64,000 bases of DNA, taken from positions 2,883,046-2,947,045 of the forward strand of contig NZ_NTGB01000001.1 of assembly GCF_003072505.1 (NCBI RefSeq), written 5' to 3'. Made by a program: the position numbers and the translations under genes. Below the pieces are notes generated by a model, which saw nothing but the letters and a program-made list of their open reading frames with translations, was not told the DNA's origin and did no database searches. This DNA comes from Polynucleobacter rarus. Its GTDB lineage: Bacteria; Pseudomonadota; Gammaproteobacteria; Burkholderiales; Burkholderiaceae. This document shows positions 40,114 to 48,697 of this stretch, in pieces; position 1 is the stretch's first letter, and every line of letters begins with the position of its first letter.

Positions 40114-41376
40114 TTAGATGAACCTAAAGGCAATCACAGCAACTAGAGTAGGGGCTAGTGCTGCTAAAAATAAATAAGTCGGATTGACAACTTTGCCATT
40201 AAAGTACTCGCGTAAAATAGATATACCGGCAGGATTCGGAGCGTTTGCAATCACAGTTAGACCTCCTCCAGTTACCGCTCCAGCCACTAATGCCACCCTA
40301 AATTCTTGAGATGTACCTTCTACTAGCGATCCTAAATAAGTTAATGCAGCGTTATCTGTTAGAGCTGTAAGGGCTGCTGTTCCATAAAAGGCAACCGTCG
40401 GCGTCATACTTTCTAGGACTGGTTGTAACCACCACTTTTGTAAACTACCGAGAACAACTAAGCCGGCCAAGAAAAATGCAACAAGTAAGGCTTCACGTAG
40501 GATTAATGGATTTTGGTATTTTGAGTAAGCATTAGTAAAGCCCAAGAAAAATAAGAAAAGCCATAAAAATACGGCAGGGTAATGGGCGAATACGACCACG
40601 GCTGCTAAAAACAATAAGTGCACAAAAATCACCGTAATGGGCATACTCTCAGCAGGCGACTCTTTAAATTCAATTGGAATGTGTTTGCGAAAAATAATAG
40701 TGATTAATAAGGCATTTACGAAGACTGCTAATGCCGCTCTATCGCCAAAATGAGTAAACATAAAAGGAGTGGACCACTCCCACGCTGCCGCAACCATTAA
40801 AACTGGTGGGGCGGCAAAATTAGTGAGGGTACCTCCAATGGAAATATTTACAAATAGGACGCCAATAATGGCATATTGAAATTTGATGGGCAGACCCACT
40901 TTATAAAATCGATCACGCAGCAATAGAGCAGCTAAAGTCATCGCAGCTGGTTCGGTAATCAAAGACCCCATTAATGGAACAACAGATAGACTAAGAAAGA
41001 AAATGACTGTATTTACAGGAATAGGTGTAAATCTAGAAACCAGTTGTGCAGCGCCATTGATACCCGTATTAGCAAAAGTTAGAATTGGTTTACTCGCCGC
41101 GACGACCATTACCGCAAAAACAAACAATGCTTCCGTGTAGTTTTGATCTTCGACAAAATGAACGGCATCTTTGGAGGTTTGAAGAATTGAAAGCATCAAA
41201 ACGAGTACCAACGCCCAAAAACCAAAAACAACTTCTACTTCACCTAAAAGATGGAAAAGCCCAGCATGTTGCGGATGAGTTTTGGACAACTTTTCAAAAA
41301 AAGAGACTGAAAAAGTATGAGCTATTGCAATGCCAAAAATAGCGGTTGCAATAATTTCTATAGGAGTTGGATTCAT
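40114..41376 (-). CDS. Putative Na+/H+ antiporter family membrane protein
   Basis: A 420-residue protein with about 11 to 12 hydrophobic segments. It resembles the family annotated as putative Na+/H+ antiporter (Na_H_antiport_3) within the ion transporter superfamily. Notable stretches are the N-terminal FGIAIAHTFSVSFFEKLSKTHPQHAG, GLFHLLGEVEVVFGFWALV, and the polar intramembrane segments ALTDNAALTYLGSLVEGTS and GAVTGGGLTVIANAPNPAG near the C terminus. Such segments are typical of re-entrant transport motifs. The ion specificity is not shown by sequence. It is separated from miaB by 88 bases. Confidence 0.75.
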   Translation of the reverse strand: MNPTPIEIIATAIFGIAIAHTFSVSFFEKLSKTHPQHAGLFHLLGEVEVVFGFWALVLVLMLSILQTSKDAVHFVEDQNYTEALFVFAVMVVAASKPILTFANTGINGAAQLVSRFTPIPVNTVIFFLSLSVVPLMGSLITEPAAMTLAALLLRDRFYKVGLPIKFQYAIIGVLFVNISIGGTLTNFAAPPVLMVAAAWEWSTPFMFTHFGDRAALAVFVNALLITIIFRKHIPIEFKESPAESMPITVIFVHLLFLAAVVVFAHYPAVFLWLFLFFLGFTNAYSKYQNPLILREALLVAFFLAGLVVLGSLQKWWLQPVLESMTPTVAFYGTAALTALTDNAALTYLGSLVEGTSQEFRVALVAGAVTGGGLTVIANAPNPAGISILREYFNGKVVNPTYLFLAALAPTLVAVIAFRFI

Positions 41377-41500
41377 AGCAACTTAAAAAGGGTTCAAAAT
41401 GCGGATTCTATGGGGTTAAACTAGAAGAAATCTGTTAATTTAATTGTATAGAAATATCGATGATTAACAATAATACAAAATTATTTCTTTAAGGTTACTA

Positions 41501-42958
41501 GTGTCACCATTAATAACGCGTTTTACTTGGGGTTTAATCCTTTTTCAGATGTTTTTTTGGACCTTAGTTCCATTGGTATCTCATCATGCTCCGCCGTTAG
41601 ATGCAACGGAAATGTATGGTTGGAGCTTAAGTTTCGAGTGGGGATTTTATAAGCACCCCCCAATGCCTCCTTGGATTGTTGCCGTCATGCAAGGAATCGT
41701 AGGCAAAAACATGCTCTCTTTATTTTTATGCGCTAGTCTTGCTATCAGTGCCACCTACTACGCAGTCGCCTGGTTAGCAAGTCAGTTTCTTGAAGAGAAA
41801 GAGGCCATCGTTGCGCTTTTCCTCTATGCACTCACTATTTATTGTCACTTATGGTCTACAGATTTCAATCATAACCAAATACAGATGACTTTTTGGGCTT
41901 GGAGCCTGCTTTTTTTACATAAGACTTTACAAGCAAAGTCCGTGAGCCTAGCTTTTGTTTTGGGTGTGATGATGGGACTCAATGCGTTGTCAAAATACAC
42001 TGCTGCATTTATTGTTCCCTGTGCTTTAATGCTGCTCATTTTTTCAAAACAGTGGCGTGAGCAGGTTAATTTAAAGATATTTGTGGTGGCAACATTGGGG
42101 TTTTTATTAGTTTTTGGCCCTCATTTATGGTGGTTAACTCAACATGACTTCATGCCATTTCGTTATGTCTCAGAAAGATTCGAGGAACTTGATCAATCCA
42201 AGAGTAATTTTTTATCACTATTAGATTATGTAGGTAATACCTTCATTGCGCATTTATTCTTATGGATTGCAGCAGTTTTCTGTTATGTGAAATTTAAGCC
42301 ACAAGATTTGGGATTGTTAACTCCTAAAGTGATTGAACAACAAACTTTAAGGAACAAGCAGTTTTTAATTTACTTGGGTCTTGGTCCTTTTTTATTATCT
42401 TGTGTGATTGGTATTTGTGTTCCCCTTTACTATCGATGGTCCACTCCAATGTTGCCGATGTTGACCATCGTGCTAGCCTTTTTGCTGAGGGGACGCCTTT
42501 CTCATTTGTTTAAAAAGAAATATTTAATCAGCTTCATTCTGATACAAGTCGTTTTTGGGATTGTCTACGTTGGTAAAGCAAGTTTTAACAAAAATTCCAA
42601 TAGAGGAAATTATCCAGCGCCTGAAATAGCTCAAATGGTACATACAAATTGGCAAAATTTATATCCAAGTTCACCGCTCAGAATTGTTGCAGGCGGTGAG
42701 TGGGAAGCGGGGTTTATCAGCCTATTTAATGAAGGTAAGATTTTTGTTTTTACCCAAGCAGATTATCAATTAGCCCCATGGGTTCATCCAGACATGGTAA
42801 AAAATTGTGGCATGGTCATGATTTCACCAAGCCAAAAAGAGCTAAATCAATTTCCCGATGCAAAAGTACAATCACCAATTATTATTCCAGCAAATTCACT
42901 TTATCAAGCCGTAACAATAACTTGGGCTAGTTTGGCTCCTCAAGGTAAATGTGATTGA
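41501..42958 (+). CDS. Glycosyltransferase family 39-like (ArnT/PMT superfamily) membrane protein
   Basis: A 485-residue multi-pass protein with about 10 membrane spans and a soluble C-terminal domain of about 110 residues. The first periplasmic loop, PLVSHHAPPLDATEMYGWSLSFEWGFYKHPPMPPWIVA, has the acidic residues and HPPMPP motif of lipid-linked sugar transferases in the ArnT/PMT group. Such enzymes move a sugar from a polyprenyl carrier to a lipid or protein. The acceptor is unknown and no partner glycan genes are adjacent. The start is GTG with AAGG upstream. Confidence 0.8.
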   Translation: MSPLITRFTWGLILFQMFFWTLVPLVSHHAPPLDATEMYGWSLSFEWGFYKHPPMPPWIVAVMQGIVGKNMLSLFLCASLAISATYYAVAWLASQFLEEKEAIVALFLYALTIYCHLWSTDFNHNQIQMTFWAWSLLFLHKTLQAKSVSLAFVLGVMMGLNALSKYTAAFIVPCALMLLIFSKQWREQVNLKIFVVATLGFLLVFGPHLWWLTQHDFMPFRYVSERFEELDQSKSNFLSLLDYVGNTFIAHLFLWIAAVFCYVKFKPQDLGLLTPKVIEQQTLRNKQFLIYLGLGPFLLSCVIGICVPLYYRWSTPMLPMLTIVLAFLLRGRLSHLFKKKYLISFILIQVVFGIVYVGKASFNKNSNRGNYPAPEIAQMVHTNWQNLYPSSPLRIVAGGEWEAGFISLFNEGKIFVFTQADYQLAPWVHPDMVKNCGMVMISPSQKELNQFPDAKVQSPIIIPANSLYQAVTITWASLAPQGKCD

Positions 42959-43013
42959 ACGAAGAAGTATGGTAAGCAAAACTCAATAATTCACTATTTT
43001 AGGAAAGGTTAAT

Positions 43014-43634
43014 ATGCATCCAGTTCATCATCATCTTGTGAAAATAGCTTTAGATGAAATCAAACCCACGCAAGCGACAGTTGGTTATCAAGAAGTCATC
43101 GCAAAGCGAAAAGAATGGGCTGACTTAACTGAGAAAAAAAGAGCGGGGTTAATTGATACGCATTGGTTCCCAAGTATTATTGGTCCAAACAAACAATACT
43201 ATATTGTGGACCACCATCATTTAGGGCTAGCTTTACATCAGGAAGGTCAACAAACTGTTCTACTTACCGTTTTGAAAGACTTATCTTGGCTTGATTTAGA
43301 AATCTTTTGGAAAGTAATGGAATTTTCTCAGTGGGTCCATCCTTATGACGCTAAAGGTAACCGATTGGATTATCAGTCCCTTCCGAAGCATGTCAGCGAA
43401 CTTAAAGATGATCCGTATCGCAGTTTAGCGGGCCTCGCTAGAAATAAAGGTGCGTATGCCAAAGAAGACACTCCATTTGCAGAGTTTATGTGGGCCGATT
43501 ACTTTCGACTACATATAAAAGCCAAAACGATAAAAGAGTCCATGGATAAGGCAATTGTGCTTGCATTAGACTGCGCTAAAAAAACGGAGGCATCCTATTT
43601 ACCAGGTTGGTCTGGATTAAAGGAGGAAAAATAA
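43014..43634 (+). CDS. ParB-like (ParBc_2 type) nuclease-fold protein
   Basis: A 206-residue protein matching the putative ParB-like nuclease family, not the chromosome-partitioning ParB. Key segments are KIALDEIKPTQATVGYQEVIAKRKEW, the histidine-rich YIVDHHHLGLALHQEG, and the C-terminal GLARNKGAYAKEDTPFAEFMWADYFR. There is no helix-turn-helix. The role of this family is not established. The stop overlaps the mgtC-like start (TAATG), so the two are translationally coupled. Confidence 0.8.
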   Translation: MHPVHHHLVKIALDEIKPTQATVGYQEVIAKRKEWADLTEKKRAGLIDTHWFPSIIGPNKQYYIVDHHHLGLALHQEGQQTVLLTVLKDLSWLDLEIFWKVMEFSQWVHPYDAKGNRLDYQSLPKHVSELKDDPYRSLAGLARNKGAYAKEDTPFAEFMWADYFRLHIKAKTIKESMDKAIVLALDCAKKTEASYLPGWSGLKEEK

Positions 43635-44116
43635 TGTTTGAAATTTATCTGCCCATACACGAAGTTGTGATTCGACTGCTGTTAGCGATTGTTAGTGGCA
43701 CAATACTCGGCCTCAATCGTTGGATGCACCATAAGTCAGCTGGAGTTCGAACCCATAGCCTAGTGGCCTTAAGCGCTGCTCTGGCTATTTTAATTATGCA
43801 AGGGGTTACAGGTGGTGATGCTCAGGCGCAAAGTCATGTTTTTCAGGGTATTCTTTCTGGCATAGGCTTTTTGGGTGCTGGTGTGATTATTCATCGTGGT
43901 GAAAATGCCTCGATTAAAGGACTTACCACAGCAGCCAGTATTTGGGTTTGTGCAGTAATGGGGGTTGCTTTCGGAGCCGGCCAAATTTCTCTAGGAATCA
44001 TTGGGCTACTCGGGATTTTATTGATTTTAATACTAGGTGGACCACTAGAAAAATTGACTAACCGAATTTTACAAACGAATCGTAGTTCTGAAAATTCTAG
44101 TACGGAAGAGGATTAA
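43634..44116 (+). CDS. MgtC/SapB family membrane protein
   Basis: A 160-residue protein with about five membrane spans. The MgtC family signature is visible as LLLAIVSGTILGLNRW, the GVRTHSLVALSAALAIL helix, and GILSGIGFLGAGVIIHRGENASIKGLTTAASIW. Family members modulate magnesium homeostasis, ATP synthase or virulence in other bacteria. This one lacks the C-terminal ACT-like cytosolic domain of Salmonella MgtC and so belongs to the short form. AGGAGG at 43621-43626 precedes the ATG at 43634; the longer ORF start inside the previous gene is rejected. Confidence 0.88.
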   Translation: MFEIYLPIHEVVIRLLLAIVSGTILGLNRWMHHKSAGVRTHSLVALSAALAILIMQGVTGGDAQAQSHVFQGILSGIGFLGAGVIIHRGENASIKGLTTAASIWVCAVMGVAFGAGQISLGIIGLLGILLILILGGPLEKLTNRILQTNRSSENSSTEED

Positions 44117-44130
44117 TTCAGCAATAGTGA

Positions 44131-44685
44131 TCAACGAATAATTCCACAGCCAATTCGTTCCCCAGAGTTCCCGGCTGGCTGAGAAACATAGTCATCCTTG
44201 TTGAGATGAACTACCACGGATCTTCCTAGAATATTTTGTTCGCCAACTAAACTAAAATGGTTGAGAGTGGCTATATAAGAAGCATTACCATGATCATCAA
44301 CTTGAATATTAGGCATATCTCCAGCGTGAGAAAAAATGCTGTTGTGATTGCCATGTTTATTGCCACCTGGATTGTAATGTCCGCCAGCACTAGATGCATC
44401 AAAAGCATTACAGTCGCCTAATTCATGAATATGAATGCCATGTTCAGAGTTCGGGCTAAGACCTGAAAAAGTGCCAGTTACTTGAACTTGGCTCCCCGAT
44501 TGAATAAAGGACATTGAACCTTGGATATTAGAACCTGATTTTGCCTGAATGACACTGACCGCTCTGGGTGTTTCGCTCAACAGTTGACAGCTTGAAAGCA
44601 ATAAAACACAACCGAGAAGCCAAGTTCTATGAAAAAAGTGATGAAAAGGTCGTTTATACAATACAAATCCCAATGTAAATAACAT
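44131..44685 (-). CDS. sodC: Superoxide dismutase [Cu-Zn], lipoprotein form
   Basis: Detoxifies superoxide in the periplasm. The 184-residue precursor has a lipobox VLLLSSC with C33, so the mature protein is probably membrane-anchored. Copper and zinc ligands appear in GIHIHELGDCNAFDASSAGGHYNP, NKHGNHNSIFSHAGDMPN and VVVHLNKDDY. The disulfide pair is the C in ELGDC and the one in RIGCGIIR. The region before the hydrophobic core is long and basic (YKRPFHHFFHR), so the true start could be slightly downstream. It converges on mgtC and diverges from the TAXI gene. Confidence 0.93.
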   Translation of the reverse strand: MLFTLGFVLYKRPFHHFFHRTWLLGCVLLLSSCQLLSETPRAVSVIQAKSGSNIQGSMSFIQSGSQVQVTGTFSGLSPNSEHGIHIHELGDCNAFDASSAGGHYNPGGNKHGNHNSIFSHAGDMPNIQVDDHGNASYIATLNHFSLVGEQNILGRSVVVHLNKDDYVSQPAGNSGERIGCGIIR

Positions 44686-44745
44686 GTAATTCTGATAGTC
44701 TATTACAGAATTGAAATTAATATCAACAAACCACTACTAAAAAAT

Positions 44746-46080
44746 ATGGACATTTATAACGTACCTAAAAAAGTAATCTATATTGCATCTATTTCTTTAG
44801 TTGCTTTGATTGGTATCTTTTTCTTAATAATGTGGTTTTTGGTTCCCTCGATTCCAAATAAAGTAGTTATTGCAACTGGATCTAAGACGGGGCTTTATTA
44901 CCGATTTGGCGAGGATTTTAAAAAACAGCTTGAAAAAAGCGGTATTAAAGTTGAGTTAAAGGTTACTGCCGGTTCGCTTGAAAACCTAAAATTAATTGCA
45001 GATAAAAAATCCGATGTTCAATTAGCCTTAGTTCAATCTGGAGTAACAAACGAACAAAAAAATCCTAATTTAGTTTCAATCGCAGGCGTTTTTCATGAAC
45101 CTTTTTGGGTTTGGTATAGAACAGATTCGTTTAAAGATATTTCAGGTCATTTAAATAGTATTCAACAGTTAAAAGGCAAACGTGTTGCCATCGGTGCTGC
45201 GGGAAGTGGTACGAATACTTTATCAAAAGAGTTACTCAAGGTTCATGGGTTTGACTCCTCTCAAATCCAGTTGTTTGAAATATCTCCGGATGAAGCATTA
45301 AAAAAAATACAGGCTAAGGAAATTGATGTGGTTTGTTTTTCTGTTGGTGTAGATGCGCCTATTTTGGAAAAATTCTATAGATCGCCTGGACTCACCATCA
45401 TGGATTTTGATCAAGCTGATACCTATGTTAGGCAGCTTCCGTATTTGAGCAAAGTGTACTTGCCACACGGTAATGTCAGTTTAGAGTTTAATCAACCCCC
45501 TAAAAGTATCCATGTAATTGCCTCAACAGCTACTTTAGTGGCGCGAGAAGATATTAGTCCTGGATTTGTAAATCTAATCATGGAAGTTTTGTATGATTTA
45601 TTAAAAAACTATACCCGTATTCAGGAAGTCTCAGAATTCCCTTCAAGCATTCGACTTGATCTGCCATTGCAGTCAGATGCTGAAGATTATATGAAAGAGG
45701 GCCCGTCCTTCCTTTATCGTAATTTACCCTCTTGGCTAGCAGTTTGGGTGATTAGAATCGCTAAAATTGCAATCCCTATTTTAGCGATTGGTATTCCTGT
45801 TTTGACTTATCTGCCAACTATCTTTGCGCTGAATTTGAATCTCAAGTTAGGAAGGATGTATATAGCTTTGAGGAGATTAGAGGAAGAGGTTCTAGCTTTA
45901 GAGCAGACTGATAGAACTCAGCAAGATATCAAAAACACCTCATCCAAACTTCATGATTTAGATCAGCAAATTTCAAAAATAAAGATACCTACCCTACGCT
46001 CAGATAAATACTTTGAAATTAAAAGTTATATCGATGTGCTTAGAGTAAGGTTAAATGAAATGGCTAATTTGAAAAATTAA
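44746..46080 (+). CDS. Membrane-anchored TAXI-family solute-binding protein
   Basis: A 444-residue protein with a TAXI-type (TRAP-associated extracytoplasmic immunogenic) binding domain. It has VVIATGSKTGLYYRFGEDFKK near residue 46, then LQLKVTAGS-like and QLALVQSGVT segments, and GKRVAIGAAGSGTNTLSKELL. Instead of a cleavable signal it has an N-terminal membrane segment (about residues 10-33). A second hydrophobic segment lies near 335-360 and a probable cytoplasmic coiled coil at about 368-425. No DctQ/DctM partner is adjacent. It may act as a sensor or tethered binder rather than a classic TRAP subunit. The function is inferred only from the fold. Confidence 0.82.
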   Translation: MDIYNVPKKVIYIASISLVALIGIFFLIMWFLVPSIPNKVVIATGSKTGLYYRFGEDFKKQLEKSGIKVELKVTAGSLENLKLIADKKSDVQLALVQSGVTNEQKNPNLVSIAGVFHEPFWVWYRTDSFKDISGHLNSIQQLKGKRVAIGAAGSGTNTLSKELLKVHGFDSSQIQLFEISPDEALKKIQAKEIDVVCFSVGVDAPILEKFYRSPGLTIMDFDQADTYVRQLPYLSKVYLPHGNVSLEFNQPPKSIHVIASTATLVAREDISPGFVNLIMEVLYDLLKNYTRIQEVSEFPSSIRLDLPLQSDAEDYMKEGPSFLYRNLPSWLAVWVIRIAKIAIPILAIGIPVLTYLPTIFALNLNLKLGRMYIALRRLEEEVLALEQTDRTQQDIKNTSSKLHDLDQQISKIKIPTLRSDKYFEIKSYIDVLRVRLNEMANLKN

Positions 46081-46083
46081 AGC

Positions 46084-47532
46084 TTAGGTATTTTTCTGTA
46101 GTAAATAGCTTAATTTATCTAAATTTTGTTGTCGTTCGAGCGTGTTTACAAAATCTAATAATTCTTTAGATTGAGATCCACCAATGACAGGGCCGATGAG
46201 GTCTGACGCTTTATCGTAGACCTCAGGCTTAGTCATTGGATTCCTAGGGGTTCCTCTAACTGCGTCAACGCGCTCTGAAAACTTTCGACCATCCTTGAGT
46301 TCGACTTCAACAATGGCTACCCGAATTGGCATAAATTGATTAAGATTCTCGTCACTAATTAAGTTTACCTTAGCGCGTTCAGCCAATATTTTGGAATCTT
46401 TCATTCGTTCAACATCATGCGCTGCTTTGAAAGAGGCGGTCTTATCTAGCAACATTACAGCCATCATATGTTGTACGCAAATATCAGGCATTTCTCTATT
46501 ATTGACAACCTTAGCGGCAGAGGGAGCTAAGCGGACATGTAGTTTTTCAACTTGGTCTGCATTAAACTTATTTTTCTGTTGAAGGATATTGAGAGCGTCT
46601 AAAGGGCCTTGAATAGGGGAGCCAACCGACCATTTTTTAATATCCGTTAGGGCAATTTCATATTGAACTCCTAAATTTTCAATGAGTAAATTATTCTTCG
46701 CATTCGGCGCATAAGCTAAAAAGAAGTTATCAGCACCACTGAAAATATCATCAATACCAGTCCAACCAGAATCTACTAATAGTGTTGATGCTAAACCATT
46801 TCTAGCCGGCATTCCAGCAAAGACGAAAGCTTTTTCAATATGGTCTTTATCTCTTCCCCAAGCTGCGATTCCAGAAGATTGTTGAGCAGTGTAATCAAAC
46901 ACCCAACGTATCTGTTGCGGATTGAATTTAGCAACACAAGCTGACGCTGCTGCACTACCGAACATTCCAGCAATACTATGAGAGCTTTTGTGGCTGGTAT
47001 AACTAAATTCAGGCCCACCAAGGGACATAAGTAACCTTGTGCCAACGTCATAACCTAGCGTAACTGCTTTAATAAAGTGGTCACCAGTAATTTTAAAGAT
47101 TTCAGAACTAGCCATGGTTGCAGGCACAATCGAGCAACCAGGATGTGATCTAGAACGTCCGTGTGAATCATCAGTTTCGTCAGCGTGCCCCATGACACCG
47201 TTTGCAAGGGCTGCATCCAAAGGACTAGCCTTTAATTGAGTCCCCATCACCGTGCATTTACCAGCACTACCATGTCGTTTGATATAGTTAATGCCTGCAA
47301 TTCCTGGAGCTAATTCAGAGCCAGAAAGAATCGCTGAAAAAGTATCTAGAATGTGAAATTTAGCTTGTTCGAGAATTTCTTCAGGTAGTTTTTTACTGAA
47401 GGCTTGACTCATGTAGTTGCTTAAAAATTCCATTTCGGGGCTAATCGTCTCTTTTGCAAATAAATGCATCGTAGGAAGTGTAGTGCCTGCGATTAAATAA
47501 GACGAGTGAGTTAAAAATTGCCGACGTTTCAT
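46084..47532 (-). CDS. MmgE/PrpD family protein with Tat-like leader
   Basis: A 482-residue member of the MmgE/PrpD family, which includes 2-methylcitrate dehydratase and cis-aconitate decarboxylase. Family stretches are ILDTFSAILSGSELAPGI, GVMGHADETDDSHGRSRSHPGCSIVPA, KSSHSIAGMFGSAAASACVAKF and the C-terminal PRNPMTKPEVYDKASDLIGPV. The N terminus, MKRRQFLTHSSYLIAGTT, looks like a twin-arginine signal, unusual for this normally cytoplasmic family. There are no prp genes nearby, so methylcitrate dehydratase activity is not supported. It converges with the TAXI gene 3 bases apart. Confidence 0.85.
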   Translation of the reverse strand: MKRRQFLTHSSYLIAGTTLPTMHLFAKETISPEMEFLSNYMSQAFSKKLPEEILEQAKFHILDTFSAILSGSELAPGIAGINYIKRHGSAGKCTVMGTQLKASPLDAALANGVMGHADETDDSHGRSRSHPGCSIVPATMASSEIFKITGDHFIKAVTLGYDVGTRLLMSLGGPEFSYTSHKSSHSIAGMFGSAAASACVAKFNPQQIRWVFDYTAQQSSGIAAWGRDKDHIEKAFVFAGMPARNGLASTLLVDSGWTGIDDIFSGADNFFLAYAPNAKNNLLIENLGVQYEIALTDIKKWSVGSPIQGPLDALNILQQKNKFNADQVEKLHVRLAPSAAKVVNNREMPDICVQHMMAVMLLDKTASFKAAHDVERMKDSKILAERAKVNLISDENLNQFMPIRVAIVEVELKDGRKFSERVDAVRGTPRNPMTKPEVYDKASDLIGPVIGGSQSKELLDFVNTLERQQNLDKLSYLLQKNT

Positions 47533-47645
47533 GAATTGTCCCCGATTGATTTTTTAATTTGCAGTTATGTGTTACAAATGACTCAACAGAATAATTGTAC
47601 TAATTACCAATCATAATAAAATGTTTTTAAAAATTGGAGATAAAA

Positions 47646-48686
47646 ATGAAAATGATTCAAATTATCCTTAGTAGCTTAATTTTTATGATGGGTTCACTTC
47701 AGGCGCAGGAGTTTTATCTCCAAAAATCATCCAGTTGGACAATGAAGAATTTCCAATTCCATAATGGTCAAATTTTGCCGGAATTGAAATTGAGTTACAT
47801 CACACTAGGTAGCTCTGATAATCCTGCTGTACTGGTTTTACATGGCACAGCCGGCTCAGCAAAGGGAATGCTTAATCCTGGCTTCGGCGGCGAAATATTC
47901 GGACCAGGGCAGGTATTAGATGCCTCTAAATACTTTATTATTTTGACCGATGCAATTGGCGCAGGAAACTCCAGTAAACCATCGGACGGATTAAGAGCGA
48001 AATTTCCAAACTACAACTACGATGACATGGTGAAGGCGCAACATGCTTTGGTCACTCAGGGGCTTGGTATTAAACATCTAAAATTGGTGATGGGTAACTC
48101 CATGGGTGGCATGCAAACTTGGTTATGGACGATTCAATATCCTGACATGATGGATATGGCAATGCCTCTAGCCTCTAGTCCTGCAGCGATGTCAGGTAGA
48201 AACTGGATCATGAGAAAGTTTATCGTGGACTCTATCAAACAAGATCCTCAGTGGGAGGGGGGCAATTACACAAAGCAACCGTATAGTGCAAAATTTGCTA
48301 CCACTTATTTTTCATTAGCAACAAGTGGCGGCACACTCGGATTACAAAAAATAGCGCCTAATAGTAGCAAAGGAAATGAACTCATTGCCAATCGTTTTAA
48401 AGACACGAATGTTCAAGATGCCAATGATCTCTTGTATCAATGGCAATCTTCCGAGGACTTTAATCCTGAGCCGGGACTTGAGAAAATTAAGGCTAAATTA
48501 TTAATTATTAATTCAGCAGACGATGAGCGAAATCTCCCCGAACTTGGTAAAGTCGAATCCGCTCTTGCTAAATTAAAATCCGCTTCTTACTATCTCATTC
48601 CTGCTAGTGAACTGACCAGCGGTCATGGCACTACTGGCCAAGCTAAGTGGTGGAAAGAGCAACTGCTTAAGTTTTTAGAAAAATGA
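47646..48686 (+). CDS. Secreted alpha/beta hydrolase, homoserine O-acetyltransferase-like
   Basis: A 346-residue alpha/beta-hydrolase-fold protein of the MetX-like group. The nucleophile is S152 in LVMGNSMGGMQTW, with the acid in INSADDERNLPE and the histidine in LTSGHGTTGQAKWW. A clear signal peptide (IQIILSSLIFMMGSLQAQ) suggests periplasmic location, so it is unlikely to be the cytoplasmic methionine enzyme. Oxyanion segment VLHGTAGSAKGMLNPGFGGEIFGPGQ fits the family. GGAGA lies about 6 bases before the chosen ATG at 47646. The substrate is unknown, probably an ester or lactone. Confidence 0.83.
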   Translation: MKMIQIILSSLIFMMGSLQAQEFYLQKSSSWTMKNFQFHNGQILPELKLSYITLGSSDNPAVLVLHGTAGSAKGMLNPGFGGEIFGPGQVLDASKYFIILTDAIGAGNSSKPSDGLRAKFPNYNYDDMVKAQHALVTQGLGIKHLKLVMGNSMGGMQTWLWTIQYPDMMDMAMPLASSPAAMSGRNWIMRKFIVDSIKQDPQWEGGNYTKQPYSAKFATTYFSLATSGGTLGLQKIAPNSSKGNELIANRFKDTNVQDANDLLYQWQSSEDFNPEPGLEKIKAKLLIINSADDERNLPELGKVESALAKLKSASYYLIPASELTSGHGTTGQAKWWKEQLLKFLEK

Positions 48687-48697
48687 AATCAACTACC

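Noticed and set aside
40071..40118. 8-base inverted repeat TCTAACAG/CTGTTAGA upstream of miaB
   Set aside because: The arms are 32 bases apart, overlap the antiporter stop codon and have no T-run; this is likely chance.
43741..43775. GTTCGAACCC resembling a tRNA T-loop
   Set aside because: It lies inside the MgtC-family coding sequence, and no cloverleaf can be formed around it.
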